A stretch of 64,000 nt of DNA from Crocinitomix algicola. Lineage in GTDB: Bacteria; Bacteroidota; Bacteroidia; Flavobacteriales_D; Crocinitomicaceae. Below are positions 18,701-28,722 of the stretch, piece after piece. The notes below the pieces were generated by a model. That model was not told the origin of the DNA. It ran no database searches and saw nothing but the letters and a program-made list of their open reading frames with translations. Positions within the stretch are counted from its first letter, which is position 1. The number at the start of each line of letters is the position of its first letter. The position numbers were made by a program, and so were the translations under genes. The stretch spans positions 62,001 to 126,000 of the forward strand of contig NZ_LYPF02000017.1 of the NCBI RefSeq assembly GCF_001661595.2, written 5' to 3'.

Positions 18701-20767
18701 ATGGAAGAAAATAAATATACTGTTACTGCCGCATTACCCTATGCAAACGGACCACTTCACCTAGGACATATCGCAGGAGTTTATCTCCCTGCAGACATTT
18801 TTGTGCGTTTTCTAAGAATGAAAAAAGAAGATGTTGTATTCGTTTGTGCAAGTGATGAACATGGAGCAGCAATAACGCTTCGTGCGAAAAAGGAAAAAAC
18901 TACACCGCAAGAAATTGTGGATAAATACCACGAAATCAATAAAAAGGCTTTTGAAGATTTTGGGATAGAATTTGACATTTATTCGAGAACCTCAAATGAG
19001 ATACATCACCAAACAGCGAGTGATTATTTTAAAGTATTGAATGAAAAAGGAAGTTTTATTAAAAAAACAACCGAGCAGTATTATGACGAGGAATTCAAGC
19101 AATTCTTAGCCGATCGATACATTACAGGAGAATGTCCGAATTGTCACAATGAAAATGCCTATGGAGACCAATGTGAAAAATGTGGTTCCGCATTAAGTCC
19201 TGAAGATTTAATAAATCCAATTTCTACTTTAAGCGGTAAAACTCCAATCCTAAAAGAAACTTCTCACTGGTTTTTGCCGATGGATCAGCATGAAGATTGG
19301 TTACGAACGTGGATTACAGAAGGAAAATTAGACGGTGTTCAACAACATGACCCTAAACTATGGAGAAACCAAGTAAATGGGCAATGTATGAGTTGGATTG
19401 ATGGCGGTTTGCATCCAAGAGCAATGACAAGAGATTTGGACTGGGGTGTAAAAGTACCTGTGGAGGGAGCCGATGGAAAAGTTTTATACGTATGGTTGGA
19501 TGCTCCAATTGGTTATATCTCTGCAACCAAAGAATGGGCTGCAACACAAAATAAAAAATGGGAAGACTATTGGACAGGAGATGCTAAATTGGTGCACTTT
19601 ATCGGGAAAGACAATATTGTGTTTCACGCTATAATTTTTCCGATTTTATTAAAAGAACACGGCGGATTAATTTTGCCTGACAATGTTCCTGCCTATGAAT
19701 TTTTAAACTTAGAAGGCGACAAATTTTCGACCTCAAGAAATTGGGCAGTATGGCTACATGAATACCTTCATGAAAATCCAGATAAAATTGATGAATTAAA
19801 GTATGTGCTAACCGCAATTGCTCCAGAAAGCAAGGATGCCGAATTTACATGGAAAGAATATCAAGCAAGGATAAACAATGAATTAGCCGATGTTTTAGGT
19901 AATTTTGTTAATCGTGCAATTGTTCTTACCCATAAATACTTTGAAGCAAAAGTCCCTTCGCGAAATGAACTTCTAGCTATAGACCTCGAAGTGATTAATC
20001 AACTAAAATCATTTCCTGAAAAAATAGAAGACCTTTTGCGCAGATACAAAATTAGGGAAGCACAAAGTGAAGCGCTGAATTTAGCAAGGTTAGGCAATAA
20101 ATATTTAGCTGAAACGGAACCGTGGAAATTAGCAAAAACAGACATGAATCGCGTAGAAACGATTCTAAATATTGCGCTTCAAATAACTGCAAACTTAACC
20201 CTAATTCTTGCACCATTTTTACCTCAAAAAGCAAAAAAAATCGCTAGTTTTCTTAATTACAATGAATCTGATTGGAATCAAGCTGGTAGTATAGATCTAT
20301 TGCCAGATAATCACGCCTTAGACAAAAATAAACCAAGTATCTTAATCAGTAAAATTGAAGATGAATTTGTTGCCAAACAAATTGAAAAATTAGAAGCTAG
20401 TAAAATGGAAAATCAAACAACTACTTTCCCTCCACAAAAAGAACTTACACAATTTGATGACTTTATGAAAATGGACATTCGTGTAGGTGAAATTTTAACC
20501 GCTGAGAAAGTTAAAAAAGCAGATAAACTTCTAAAACTTACTGTTGATACTGGCGTAGATAAAAGAACTGTTGTATCAGGAATTGCAGAACATTATTCGC
20601 CTGAAGATGTTATAGGTAAAAAAGTAAGTATTCTTATGAATTTAGCTCCTCGAAAAATTAGAGGTGTAGAGTCACAAGGAATGATTCTCATGGCAGAGAA
20701 TTCTGAAGGAAAATTAAGCTTTGTATCTCCAGAAGAGGGATTTGAAACTGGAGCAGAAATAAGGTAA
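18701..20767 (+). CDS. metG: Methionyl-tRNA synthetase
   Basis: Charges tRNA-Met. The class I signature HLGH is at residues 19-22 and the KMSKS-like KFSTS at about 341-345. The zinc knuckle of the MetG1 type is CPNC...CEKC at about residues 145-165. The C-terminal 105 residues form a Trbp111/EMAP-type tRNA-binding domain ([25 protein letters not shown]), which dimerises the enzyme. The ATG at 18701 was chosen over a TTG one codon earlier. It is followed 21 bp later by ispG, probably cotranscribed. Confidence 0.97.
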   Translation: MEENKYTVTAALPYANGPLHLGHIAGVYLPADIFVRFLRMKKEDVVFVCASDEHGAAITLRAKKEKTTPQEIVDKYHEINKKAFEDFGIEFDIYSRTSNEIHHQTASDYFKVLNEKGSFIKKTTEQYYDEEFKQFLADRYITGECPNCHNENAYGDQCEKCGSALSPEDLINPISTLSGKTPILKETSHWFLPMDQHEDWLRTWITEGKLDGVQQHDPKLWRNQVNGQCMSWIDGGLHPRAMTRDLDWGVKVPVEGADGKVLYVWLDAPIGYISATKEWAATQNKKWEDYWTGDAKLVHFIGKDNIVFHAIIFPILLKEHGGLILPDNVPAYEFLNLEGDKFSTSRNWAVWLHEYLHENPDKIDELKYVLTAIAPESKDAEFTWKEYQARINNELADVLGNFVNRAIVLTHKYFEAKVPSRNELLAIDLEVINQLKSFPEKIEDLLRRYKIREAQSEALNLARLGNKYLAETEPWKLAKTDMNRVETILNIALQITANLTLILAPFLPQKAKKIASFLNYNESDWNQAGSIDLLPDNHALDKNKPSILISKIEDEFVAKQIEKLEASKMENQTTTFPPQKELTQFDDFMKMDIRVGEILTAEKVKKADKLLKLTVDTGVDKRTVVSGIAEHYSPEDVIGKKVSILMNLAPRKIRGVESQGMILMAENSEGKLSFVSPEEGFETGAEIR

Positions 20768-20788
20768 TAGTGTTTAAGACAAACTAGG

Positions 20789-22741
20789 ATGAATCAGGAC
20801 CAAAAATATTGCAATAGTCTCACAGAGTTTTCGCGACTAAAGTCACTTGAAGTTAAAGTAGGAGATATTGCTTTTGGTGGAGACAACCCAATTCGTCTTC
20901 AGTCGATGACAACCACTGACACCATGGAGACTGAGGCTTCTGTTGAACAAGCCATTCGCATGATTGATGCGGGTTGCGAACTCGTTCGATACACTGCTCC
21001 ATCCAAAAAGGAAGCTGAGAACCTAAAAAACATTAGACAAGCTCTAAATGAACGCGGTTATACCACGCCAATTGTTGCCGATATTCATTTTACACCGAAT
21101 GCGGCAGAAGTTGCAGCCTTACATATTGAAAAAATAAGGGTCAATCCCGGAAATTACGCCGATAAAAAGAAATTTGAAGAGATTGAATACACCGACGAAT
21201 CCTACCAAGAAGAATTAATTCGAATTCGTAAAAAATTCACTCCCTTAGTTTTACTCTGCAAAGACCTTAATCGTGCCATGCGCATTGGGACAAATCACGG
21301 GTCTCTTTCTGATCGAATTACGAGTCGATATGGAGATACACCTCATGGAATGGTTCAATCTGCGTTGGAATTTATTGAGATTTGTGAAGATAATGAATTT
21401 TACAATCTTGTAATTTCAATGAAATCAAGCAATACGGAGGTTATGGTTCAAGCTTACCGTATACTTGCACAAAAAATGATTCAAAAAGGGCGAGTTTATC
21501 CTTTGCATTTAGGAGTAACCGAAGCTGGAGAAGGAGAAGACGGTCGAATTAAATCTGCAGTAGGAATAGGGACATTATTAGCCGATGGATTAGGAGATAC
21601 GATCAGGGTATCATTAACCGAAGCACCTGAAAATGAAATTCCTGTTGCTCGTATTCTTGCAAAACGTTTTGAAAACTTACCGAAAGACCATCATTTAATA
21701 ACACCGATTACAGGCGCACTCCCTTACGATCCATTCACCCATACACGAAGAGAAAGTCATGAAGTAAGAAATATTGGCGGACATCAGGTCCCTGTAGTTG
21801 TTTCAGATTTAAGTCAAATTTCTGACATTAAACCCGCGCACTTTTTCGCAAGCGGTTATAATTATAATGTCCCAGATGATAAATGGCATTTAAAAGAACT
21901 TTGTGCAGATTATATCTATACCGGTAAATCAATTCCGAATTTTGAACTCCCTGGTTCACTTGGTATTATTTGTGACGCCCAAGTTTGGGAGAAGAAAAAT
22001 CAAGTTTATCCGTTATTTAAATGGCATGAATTTTTGGTGAGTTCACAACAATCTGAGGAATTAAATTTTGTGAAAATTGATGCTGATCAATTGGATGACC
22101 TCCACACAATTAAAGCAAATTCTCAATTTACAAATGTTGTTTTAGTCTTAGACACCGACCATCCTCATCGTGTCATGGCGAATCGACGTTTTATGATTGA
22201 ATTAATGAATTTGGGGATTACCAATCCTGTCATAATAAAATCAAAATATAACGATTTAGATAACGAAACTTTTCAATTATACAGTGCAGCAGATTTAGGG
22301 TCTTTATTACTCGATGGATTTGGTGACGGTATACAAATCGTCACTGAAAATACTGGCACACCACAATTGGTTACAGCAACCAGCTTTGGTATTCTGCAAG
22401 CTTCCCGAAAACGGATCTCAAAGACAGAATATATTTCATGTCCTTCTTGTGGAAGAACGCTATTTGATCTTCAAGAGACAACGGCCAAAATTCGCGCTAA
22501 AACAAATCATTTAAAAGGATTGAAAATCGGCATTATGGGTTGCATTGTTAACGGTCCAGGTGAAATGGCAGATGCCGATTATGGTTATGTTGGCGTGGGA
22601 AAAGGAAAAATAAACTTGTACAAAGAAAAAGAAGTTGTCAAACGAAATATTCCTGAAGGAGATGCCCTGGATGAATTAGTTAACTTGATTCGTGAATATG
22701 GTGATTGGGTTGAACCAAAATATTCTGAAGCAGAAGAATAG
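20789..22741 (+). CDS. ispG: 4-hydroxy-3-methylbut-2-en-1-yl diphosphate synthase, long form
   Basis: The iron-sulfur enzyme of the MEP isoprenoid pathway, turning MEcPP into HMBPP. At 650 residues it is much longer than the 370-residue E. coli type because of a large insertion between the TIM barrel (1 to about 280) and the iron-sulfur domain; this long form is usual in Bacteroidota, Chlamydia and plants. Cluster ligands are CPSC (about 550 and 553) and the Cys of GCIVNGPGE (about 584). It lies just after metG on the same strand. Confidence 0.95.
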   Translation: MNQDQKYCNSLTEFSRLKSLEVKVGDIAFGGDNPIRLQSMTTTDTMETEASVEQAIRMIDAGCELVRYTAPSKKEAENLKNIRQALNERGYTTPIVADIHFTPNAAEVAALHIEKIRVNPGNYADKKKFEEIEYTDESYQEELIRIRKKFTPLVLLCKDLNRAMRIGTNHGSLSDRITSRYGDTPHGMVQSALEFIEICEDNEFYNLVISMKSSNTEVMVQAYRILAQKMIQKGRVYPLHLGVTEAGEGEDGRIKSAVGIGTLLADGLGDTIRVSLTEAPENEIPVARILAKRFENLPKDHHLITPITGALPYDPFTHTRRESHEVRNIGGHQVPVVVSDLSQISDIKPAHFFASGYNYNVPDDKWHLKELCADYIYTGKSIPNFELPGSLGIICDAQVWEKKNQVYPLFKWHEFLVSSQQSEELNFVKIDADQLDDLHTIKANSQFTNVVLVLDTDHPHRVMANRRFMIELMNLGITNPVIIKSKYNDLDNETFQLYSAADLGSLLLDGFGDGIQIVTENTGTPQLVTATSFGILQASRKRISKTEYISCPSCGRTLFDLQETTAKIRAKTNHLKGLKIGIMGCIVNGPGEMADADYGYVGVGKGKINLYKEKEVVKRNIPEGDALDELVNLIREYGDWVEPKYSEAEE

Positions 22742-22814
22742 CCTTCATAGATTAAAAAAAACATGCTTTTTAAGTTCACTTCATTCTTTGTATATTTTCT
22801 AAAAATTATGCACA

Positions 22815-24020
22815 ATGAAGATATCTCTTACACTTTTAACACTTAGTTTTTCTTTCGTAATATTTTCGCAAGATTGGGAAGAAAAGGCAAGTCTACCTGC
22901 AGCAGCTATTGAACGTCATCATCCTATTACTTTTACAATTGGAGGTGTTGCATATCTTGTAACTGGCGCAAAACCCGGTGCAGGCGTACTTAAAGATTTT
23001 TATTCATACGACATGGACACGGATACCTGGTCAACATTACCAGATTTCCCCGGTCAAGCTAGAGGTTTTTCATACGGCGTAAGCACCAATGAAAAAGGGT
23101 ACCTTGGATTTGGATTATATGAAAACGAAGATACTTTTGAATATTTTTCTTTAAATGATTTCTGGTCTTATGAACCAATATCAGGAGAATGGACCGAACT
23201 TACACCTTGTCCATGCATTTCAAGATGGCACCCCGCAATGGTTCAAGTAAACAATAAAATATATGTGGGATTAGGTGGAAGCGAGTTTGGTGATTTAAAG
23301 GACTGGTGGGAATATGATATTGAAACAGACACTTGGACCGAAAAGGAGGAGTTTCCTGGGACAGAAAGACACCATCCCTATTACTTCGGAATCGGAGACG
23401 ACGTATATGTAGGATTTGGTCATCATAACTCATTCATTTTTAATGATTTTTATCGTTATAATCCCGCTACAGATTCATGGACCGAATTAGGCACTTTTCC
23501 AGAACAAGGTCGTGTTGCAGGAACCCAGTTTTCTTACGATGGTAAAGGGTATATTTTAAGTGGCCAAGGAGAAACACATACTAATTTACCCACTGGTGAA
23601 TTTTGGGAATATGATCCAAGTGACGACAGTTGGACTGAATTATTGGCTCATCCCGGAGCTGGCAGATGGGCACCCGGTTCATTTGTGATTGATGGATTTG
23701 CTTTTTTTACATGTGGAGAAGCGAATGCCGGCGAACAAAAAGATTTAATTTCCTTTGCATTAACACCATCTGCAAATATTGAAGAAATTACTTCAGAACT
23801 AGAAATTTACCCTAATCCGACGCATGGGAAAATTTACTTTAAGTCTGATGAAAAGTGGAACAATGCCACAGTGGAAATATTGGATGCCACTGGCAAATTA
23901 GTCGACCAAACAACTATTCTTAATCAAACCATCAATTTAGAAAAATTGCAAAAAGGAGTTTATTTACTTCGGATTAAAGGGAATAATACAGTTCGTGTTG
24001 AACGCGTTACCGTACATTAA
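22815..24020 (+). CDS. Kelch-repeat T9SS cargo protein
   Basis: A 401-residue secreted protein with a signal peptide (to about residue 18, FVIFSQ). Six or so kelch blades follow, recognised by repeats such as YDMDTDTWSTLPDFP, YDIETDTWTEKEEFP and YDPSDDSWTELLAHP with preceding glycine pairs. The C-terminal 80 residues are a type A sorting domain (LEIYPNPTHGKIYF, KGVYLLRIKG). It is expected at the cell surface or released; the binding partner is unknown. Confidence 0.88.
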   Translation: MKISLTLLTLSFSFVIFSQDWEEKASLPAAAIERHHPITFTIGGVAYLVTGAKPGAGVLKDFYSYDMDTDTWSTLPDFPGQARGFSYGVSTNEKGYLGFGLYENEDTFEYFSLNDFWSYEPISGEWTELTPCPCISRWHPAMVQVNNKIYVGLGGSEFGDLKDWWEYDIETDTWTEKEEFPGTERHHPYYFGIGDDVYVGFGHHNSFIFNDFYRYNPATDSWTELGTFPEQGRVAGTQFSYDGKGYILSGQGETHTNLPTGEFWEYDPSDDSWTELLAHPGAGRWAPGSFVIDGFAFFTCGEANAGEQKDLISFALTPSANIEEITSELEIYPNPTHGKIYFKSDEKWNNATVEILDATGKLVDQTTILNQTINLEKLQKGVYLLRIKGNNTVRVERVTVH

Positions 24021-24029
24021 ATAATACTA

Positions 24030-24425
24030 ATGAAAGGATTCTTTATAGTATTTTCATTCTTCATTGTCAGTCTATTTTCATCTTGTGATTCACCATCAAC
24101 AGTATTGCAAAAACCGATAGAAAAGAAAGCGCAAGACCCTGAAAAATTTGTCCTCACCGGTGAACTAATTCGAAAAGGGTTGATCAAAAAGAACGGGATG
24201 GAAACCGGATATACCGATCTTTACATTCGCGCATCTGTTCAAGATTATTACATCAAATTTTGCGAAAGTGAAGTGGATCGAGGTGTGCTTGAACCACTAA
24301 TAGGACAAGTTGTTTCAATTCATGTCGTCATTAAATCAGGGCTTTGGGATGATTGCGACGAATCGGAAACAGAAGAGCAAAGCAGAACTGGAAACTATGT
24401 TGTGGTGAAGGAGTTAATGAATTAA
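24030..24425 (+). CDS. Small lipoprotein of unknown function
   Basis: 131 residues with a lipobox, SLFSSC (Cys at about 19). The mature part is charged, with strands around YTDLYIRASVQDYYIKF and a Cys near the centre. No family was recognised. It lies 9 bp after the kelch gene, so it is probably cotranscribed. Its last 4 bp overlap the end of the convergent S4 gene. Confidence 0.65.
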   Translation: MKGFFIVFSFFIVSLFSSCDSPSTVLQKPIEKKAQDPEKFVLTGELIRKGLIKKNGMETGYTDLYIRASVQDYYIKFCESEVDRGVLEPLIGQVVSIHVVIKSGLWDDCDESETEEQSRTGNYVVVKELMN

Positions 24426-24817
24426 TCCTCATCATCTTGGTCATAATACCCTTGGCGAAGAAATTTTTCTAAATGCCTACGTTCTTTTGTTGTCGGTTTT
24501 CCCATTCCATTATGACGATATGATTTTTGTGATGCCTGAAATAATTTATATTTCTCTATCTCTTCTGTTGGTGTGATATCGCGGATATATTGTTCGACCA
24601 ACTTTGCTCCAACTCGCTTTTCCAATAATTCTAAAACCTTGTACGAAAAAACTGCTCCGCTTTTTTTAACGGACACAATATCGCCAACTTTCACTTCTTT
24701 CGATGCCTTCACGGGCTCATCATTCACTAAAATTTTATTCGTTTTACACTGATTCGCCGCTAAACTCCTCGTCTTAAACAAACGTACTGCCCAAACAAAT
24801 TTATCAATCCTCGCCAT
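24422..24817 (-). CDS. S4-domain RNA-binding protein (Hsp15-like)
   Basis: A 131-residue basic protein with an N-terminal S4 fold, RIDKFVWAVRLFKTRSLAANQ and VNDEPVKASKEVKVGD, as in Hsp15, which binds 50S subunits carrying nascent chains after heat shock. The C-terminal part is rich in Lys and Arg (RHNGMGKPTTKERRHLEKF). It overlaps the start of its downstream-strand neighbour (MmcQ-like) by 1 bp, forming a two-gene leftward unit. Confidence 0.87.
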   Translation of the reverse strand: MARIDKFVWAVRLFKTRSLAANQCKTNKILVNDEPVKASKEVKVGDIVSVKKSGAVFSYKVLELLEKRVGAKLVEQYIRDITPTEEIEKYKLFQASQKSYRHNGMGKPTTKERRHLEKFLRQGYYDQDDED

Positions 24818-25170
24818 TATAATTCAGCTAATTCCGCCTGTAATTTTTTAGTTAAACTTTTCACTACCAAAGTGTATGAGTCATCAATCCATTCGAATAC
24901 TAAACGGTCGCTCGCATCTGCATTTACCGTCACCGTATTCCAATGTTTTTTACTCATATGATAACCCGGTTCAACAGCATGGAATTGTTCTCTCAATTCA
25001 ACAGCCTTATCTGGTTCACATTTCAAATTCATACTTCCAAAACCTTCGATATTTGCCAATGCAAACATTTTACCCATCACCTTAAAAACAAGGGTGTTTT
25101 CATCAAAAGGAAAACTTTCAGTAACGCCTTTTTTCGCGATGCAGTAATTTCGAAATTCTTCAATATTCAT
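24817..25170 (-). CDS. MmcQ/YjbR-family protein
   Basis: 117 residues of the CyaY-like MmcQ/YjbR fold: EEFRNYCIAKKGVTESFPFD, a VFKVMGKMFALAN strand pair, then LKCEPDKAVELRE, PGYHMSKKHWNTV and a final helix. The family is sometimes annotated as DNA-binding, but its activity is unproven. The frame is open back to 25353, but the ATG at 25170 begins the conserved domain and the longer form would run over the divergent kfk-type promoter at 25257-25285. Confidence 0.85.
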   Translation of the reverse strand: MNIEEFRNYCIAKKGVTESFPFDENTLVFKVMGKMFALANIEGFGSMNLKCEPDKAVELREQFHAVEPGYHMSKKHWNTVTVNADASDRLVFEWIDDSYTLVVKSLTKKLQAELAEL

Positions 25171-25256
25171 CTTTCTACACTTTGACTCAAAGTTAATCAA
25201 TTTTAAGCGAAAGTTAAGCGTCCTATTATTGACAATCGACTTCCTAAAATAAATTT

Positions 25257-25285
25257 TTGCCCTAATCGTTAAAACCTTATATTTG
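25257..25285 (+). promoter_or_regulatory. Promoter of the PfkB kinase gene
   Basis: TTG (25257-25259) and TATATTTG (25278-25285) with 18 bp between, an almost ideal Bacteroidota promoter. The ATG follows at 25305. Confidence 0.7.
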
Positions 25286-25304
25286 CAGTCTAAAATTGAA
25301 ATTA

Positions 25305-26237
25305 ATGAGTTTATTGACAGTAGGAAGTGTGGCCTTTGATGCCATTGAAACACCGTTTGGAAAAACGGATAAAATTATTGGTGGTGCAGGTACTTACATT
25401 GCCTTATCTTCATCTTATTTTACAAAAGATCAAAAAATTGTTTCAGTTGTTGGAGAAGATTTTCCAAATGAAACCTTAGAAGATTTGCAAAAAAGAGGCA
25501 TTGATATTGAAGGAATTCAAGTCAAAAAAGGAGAGAAAACTTTCTTCTGGTCAGGTAAATATCATAACGATATGAACACGCGTGATACATTGGTTACAGA
25601 ATTGAATGTTTTAGGAGAGTTTGACCCTGTTATTCCGGCCGCTTATCAAGGCGTTGAATATTTAATGCTTGGAAATTTAACACCAGCTGTTCAAAAACAA
25701 GTTATTGAACGTTTAGATGATCGACCAAAATTAATTGCAATGGATACCATGAACTTTTGGATGGACGTTGCTTGGGATGATTTAATGGAAACGATTAAAA
25801 TGGTAGATGTTTTAATCATCAATGATGAGGAAGCTCGTCAATTGTCAAAAGAATATTCTTTAAAAAAGGCGGCCAGCGTTATTATGGGCATGGGGCCAAA
25901 ATATTTAATCATTAAAAAAGGGGAGCACGGCGCTCTTTTGTTTGGTGAGAATGAAAATGTATTTTTTGCACCAGCATTACCGTTAGAAGAAGTGTTTGAC
26001 CCAACTGGAGCAGGAGATACCTTTGCTGGAGGATTTATAGGATATTTAGCTAAAACTGATGATATTTCATTTGAAAACATGAAAAGAGCGGTTATCACAG
26101 GTTCTGCCATGGCTTCATTTTGCGTTGAAAAATTTGGTACTGAACGTATCGAAAATTTAAGTCAAGATGAAATCTACAATCGTATCATGGAATTTGTTGA
26201 TTTAGCTTCTTTCGAAATTAAAAAAGAACTTGTTTAA
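25305..26237 (+). CDS. PfkB-family carbohydrate/nucleoside kinase
   Basis: A 310-residue sugar or nucleoside kinase. It has the two family signatures: the N-terminal GGAGTYIALSSSYF region and the C-terminal DPTGAGDTFAGGFIGYL with the catalytic Asp. An insertion with many charged residues (ENENVFFAPALPLEEVF) precedes the second. The substrate cannot be fixed from sequence; adenosine- and ribokinase-type relatives are likely. The ATG at 25305 was chosen over a TTG 9 bp upstream on the basis of the promoter and the SLLTVGSVAFD start. Confidence 0.88.
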   Translation: MSLLTVGSVAFDAIETPFGKTDKIIGGAGTYIALSSSYFTKDQKIVSVVGEDFPNETLEDLQKRGIDIEGIQVKKGEKTFFWSGKYHNDMNTRDTLVTELNVLGEFDPVIPAAYQGVEYLMLGNLTPAVQKQVIERLDDRPKLIAMDTMNFWMDVAWDDLMETIKMVDVLIINDEEARQLSKEYSLKKAASVIMGMGPKYLIIKKGEHGALLFGENENVFFAPALPLEEVFDPTGAGDTFAGGFIGYLAKTDDISFENMKRAVITGSAMASFCVEKFGTERIENLSQDEIYNRIMEFVDLASFEIKKELV

Positions 26238-26305
26238 TCTTATCAATAACAACTACTGCACGTTTTGATTAAAGTCAAAACTTCTACCCTAACATCGTTT
26301 AAAAA

Positions 26306-28012
26306 ATGAAAGCTGAAATTGTAGCGAAAATTAAAGAATTGGCCGAACAAGAATTGGTCATGCCTTCTTTAAATGAATTCAATGATTTAGTTACTGAATT
26401 CTATAAAATTCAAGACGAAGAAGAGCGCCAATGGGAAATTAAAAAATTGGAACGAATTGAAGCTGGTGAAAAACCAGAAGCAATCGAAAAACCAATCTAT
26501 CCTTTGCTCGCTGAATTTAAAGTCTTTTCTAACCTTTTTAAAGAGAAAAAGAAAGTAGAAATTCAAGCAAAAAAAGATTCTGAAAAAGCCAACCTTCAAA
26601 AGAAAAAAGCACTTATCGCTGCATTTTCTGATTTAGTGCAAAACGAAGAAAATATTGGGCGTGCTATTGGACGTTTTAAAGATATCCAAGAAAGTTGGAA
26701 AGAAGTAGGACCTATTCCACGTGATAAGCGTCAAGCCATTCAACAAGAGTTTTCGCAATTGGTAGACACTTTTCAATACAACATTAATATCTATAAAGAA
26801 ATTAAGGATCACGATTTAACGCGTAACTTAAAACTTAAAGAGGATGTTATTGAAGCCTTGAAGGCCTTGCTTGAAATGGACAAAATTAAAACAATCGAAA
26901 AAGAATTGCATCGACTGCAAGATGAGTGGAACGCCATTGGTGGAACCCACCAAGACGATTGGGAAAAAATTAAAGAAAGTTATTGGGAAATTGTCAATAA
27001 AGTTTACGAAAAAATTCATGCGTTCTATGATCAAAGAAGAGCAGAGCAAGCTGAAAATATCGTAAAAAAGAAAGCCTTGATTGAGCAAGCAAAAGAAGTC
27101 ATTTCTGGAGAACTTAAATCGCATGCACAATTCAAAAAAACAACTGACGAATTATTAGCATTACAAGCAGAGTGGAAAACAATAGGATACGGACCAAAAG
27201 AGGAAAACGATCAGGTTTGGGAAGATTTTAGAGCTGTTTGTAACTCATTTTTTGACCAAAAGAAAGCGTTTTATGCTGAGCGTGACCAAAAGTTTGACGG
27301 CATTAAGAAACGTAAAGGAGCTTTGATTGAAGCAGCACATGAAATTAAAGATTCTACTGATTGGAAAACGGGAACACAAAAAATTATCGCGCTTCAAAAA
27401 CAATGGAAAGAAATTGGTTCTGCTGGTCCAAAATTTGAAAATAAATTGTGGAAGAAATTCCGTGAACCAATCGATTATTTCTTTGCGGCAAAAGAAGGTC
27501 ATTTTGCAGAAAAAGATGAAGCTAACAAAGAAAATTTAACTAAAAAAGAAGCTTTAATTGAAAATATTAAAGCGTATGAATTGAACGAAGACCCTAAAAA
27601 GTCTATCGAAGATTTGAGAGCTTTTTCGGCTGAGTTTGCTGAAATAGGTAATGTTCCTTTTAAAGATAAAGACAAAATCTACAAAGCCTATAAAGATGCA
27701 CTTGATGCAAAGTATGATGCCATAAAAATGGAGAAAAATGAAAAAGATAAAATTCTTTTCCAAGCTAAAATCGACTCCATAAAAGGAAATGCGAATAGTG
27801 ATAACCTCATCGAAAAAGAACAACGTGCTATTCGAACTAAAATAGATCATTTGAAAAAAGATTTACTACAGTTTGAAAATAACTTGTCGTTTTTTGCTAA
27901 TGCAGATGAATCAAACCCATTATTTAAAAACGTAATGGATAATATTGACAAAACAAAAGCCGAAATAGAAGCTCAAAAAGCAAAACTCAAAATGTTTAGA
28001 AAGGCCAAATAA
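26306..28012 (+). CDS. DUF349-repeat protein
   Basis: A 568-residue, highly charged and mostly helical protein with several DUF349 repeats, each of about 70 residues and marked by a W-K-E/W-K-x-I-G pattern (QESWKEVGPIPRD, QAEWKTIGYGPKE, QKQWKEIGSAGPK). The function is unknown in the family. Its final codon overlaps the ATG of the next membrane gene (taATGa), so translation is coupled. Confidence 0.88.
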   Translation: MKAEIVAKIKELAEQELVMPSLNEFNDLVTEFYKIQDEEERQWEIKKLERIEAGEKPEAIEKPIYPLLAEFKVFSNLFKEKKKVEIQAKKDSEKANLQKKKALIAAFSDLVQNEENIGRAIGRFKDIQESWKEVGPIPRDKRQAIQQEFSQLVDTFQYNINIYKEIKDHDLTRNLKLKEDVIEALKALLEMDKIKTIEKELHRLQDEWNAIGGTHQDDWEKIKESYWEIVNKVYEKIHAFYDQRRAEQAENIVKKKALIEQAKEVISGELKSHAQFKKTTDELLALQAEWKTIGYGPKEENDQVWEDFRAVCNSFFDQKKAFYAERDQKFDGIKKRKGALIEAAHEIKDSTDWKTGTQKIIALQKQWKEIGSAGPKFENKLWKKFREPIDYFFAAKEGHFAEKDEANKENLTKKEALIENIKAYELNEDPKKSIEDLRAFSAEFAEIGNVPFKDKDKIYKAYKDALDAKYDAIKMEKNEKDKILFQAKIDSIKGNANSDNLIEKEQRAIRTKIDHLKKDLLQFENNLSFFANADESNPLFKNVMDNIDKTKAEIEAQKAKLKMFRKAK

Positions 28013-28722
28013 TGAATAAAGTAGTAAACGTATTTTCAGGTATTATTCTCGTACTTTTCTGTGCGTTTGCTATGGGGATTGTATATGACCTTTCATTAAC
28101 GTCAAATTTAGCGCTAAAAAACCTTCCTTACCGCTATGAAATTGCTTATGCTGTAACCTTGGTTATAGCACTTTTAGGAAGTTTGCGAATAGTGAGAAGA
28201 TGGCAAGGGGCAAAAGACATGGTTCGTTTTACAAAATTTACCTTCGAACGACCAATTGGTGATGCTGCAAAGCGTTTATCAATCGTCTATTCGGTAGCAG
28301 AGTATACATTCACCCTTCTTTTACTCTATGTTTTCTATCAAATGTCTAGCCTAGATGCAAAACTTGTATTTCCAATAATGGTTGTACTCGCTTTATTGTT
28401 TGCAGAAGGATTGGTTTTTTTAATGCGTGTAGTGCGAGGTGGTAAGGCATTCAGAATTGGTATTAATAAATCTGTTATTGCTTATTTTGATCGTGAAATT
28501 CACCTCATTTATTTTACGGGATTAACGCGGGTAGAAATGCACCAAGACATGATAAATTTTCAGTACAAGAAAGATTTAAATATACTAATGCCATTAGACG
28601 TCATTCCGACAAATGAACGGGTTGCCTTTCGAGATGCCGTTATTGAAACATTGGAAACTGAATTGAAAGAGAAAAAAGGAAAAATTATCTATATTGACGA
28701 TGCCTTTAGAAATTTAAAATGA
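28012..28722 (+). CDS. Four-pass membrane protein of unknown function
   Basis: 236 residues with hydrophobic segments at about 8-28, 43-60, 92-112 and 117-138, then a soluble C-terminal part of about 90 residues (IAYFDREIHLIYFTGLTRVE and ETLKEKKGK-like helices). No family was recognised. It lies between DUF349 and a multi-pass putative glycosyltransferase with overlapping ends, which suggests one transcript. Confidence 0.7.
   Translation: MNKVVNVFSGIILVLFCAFAMGIVYDLSLTSNLALKNLPYRYEIAYAVTLVIALLGSLRIVRRWQGAKDMVRFTKFTFERPIGDAAKRLSIVYSVAEYTFTLLLLYVFYQMSSLDAKLVFPIMVVLALLFAEGLVFLMRVVRGGKAFRIGINKSVIAYFDREIHLIYFTGLTRVEMHQDMINFQYKKDLNILMPLDVIPTNERVAFRDAVIETLETELKEKKGKIIYIDDAFRNLK

Noticed and set aside
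24817-25353. 178-codon version of the MmcQ-like gene
   Set aside because: Extra N terminus is low-complexity and crosses the divergent PfkB promoter.
26387-27850. Several antisense ORFs across the DUF349 gene
   Set aside because: Phe-rich mirror images of a Lys/Glu-rich helical gene; no start context.
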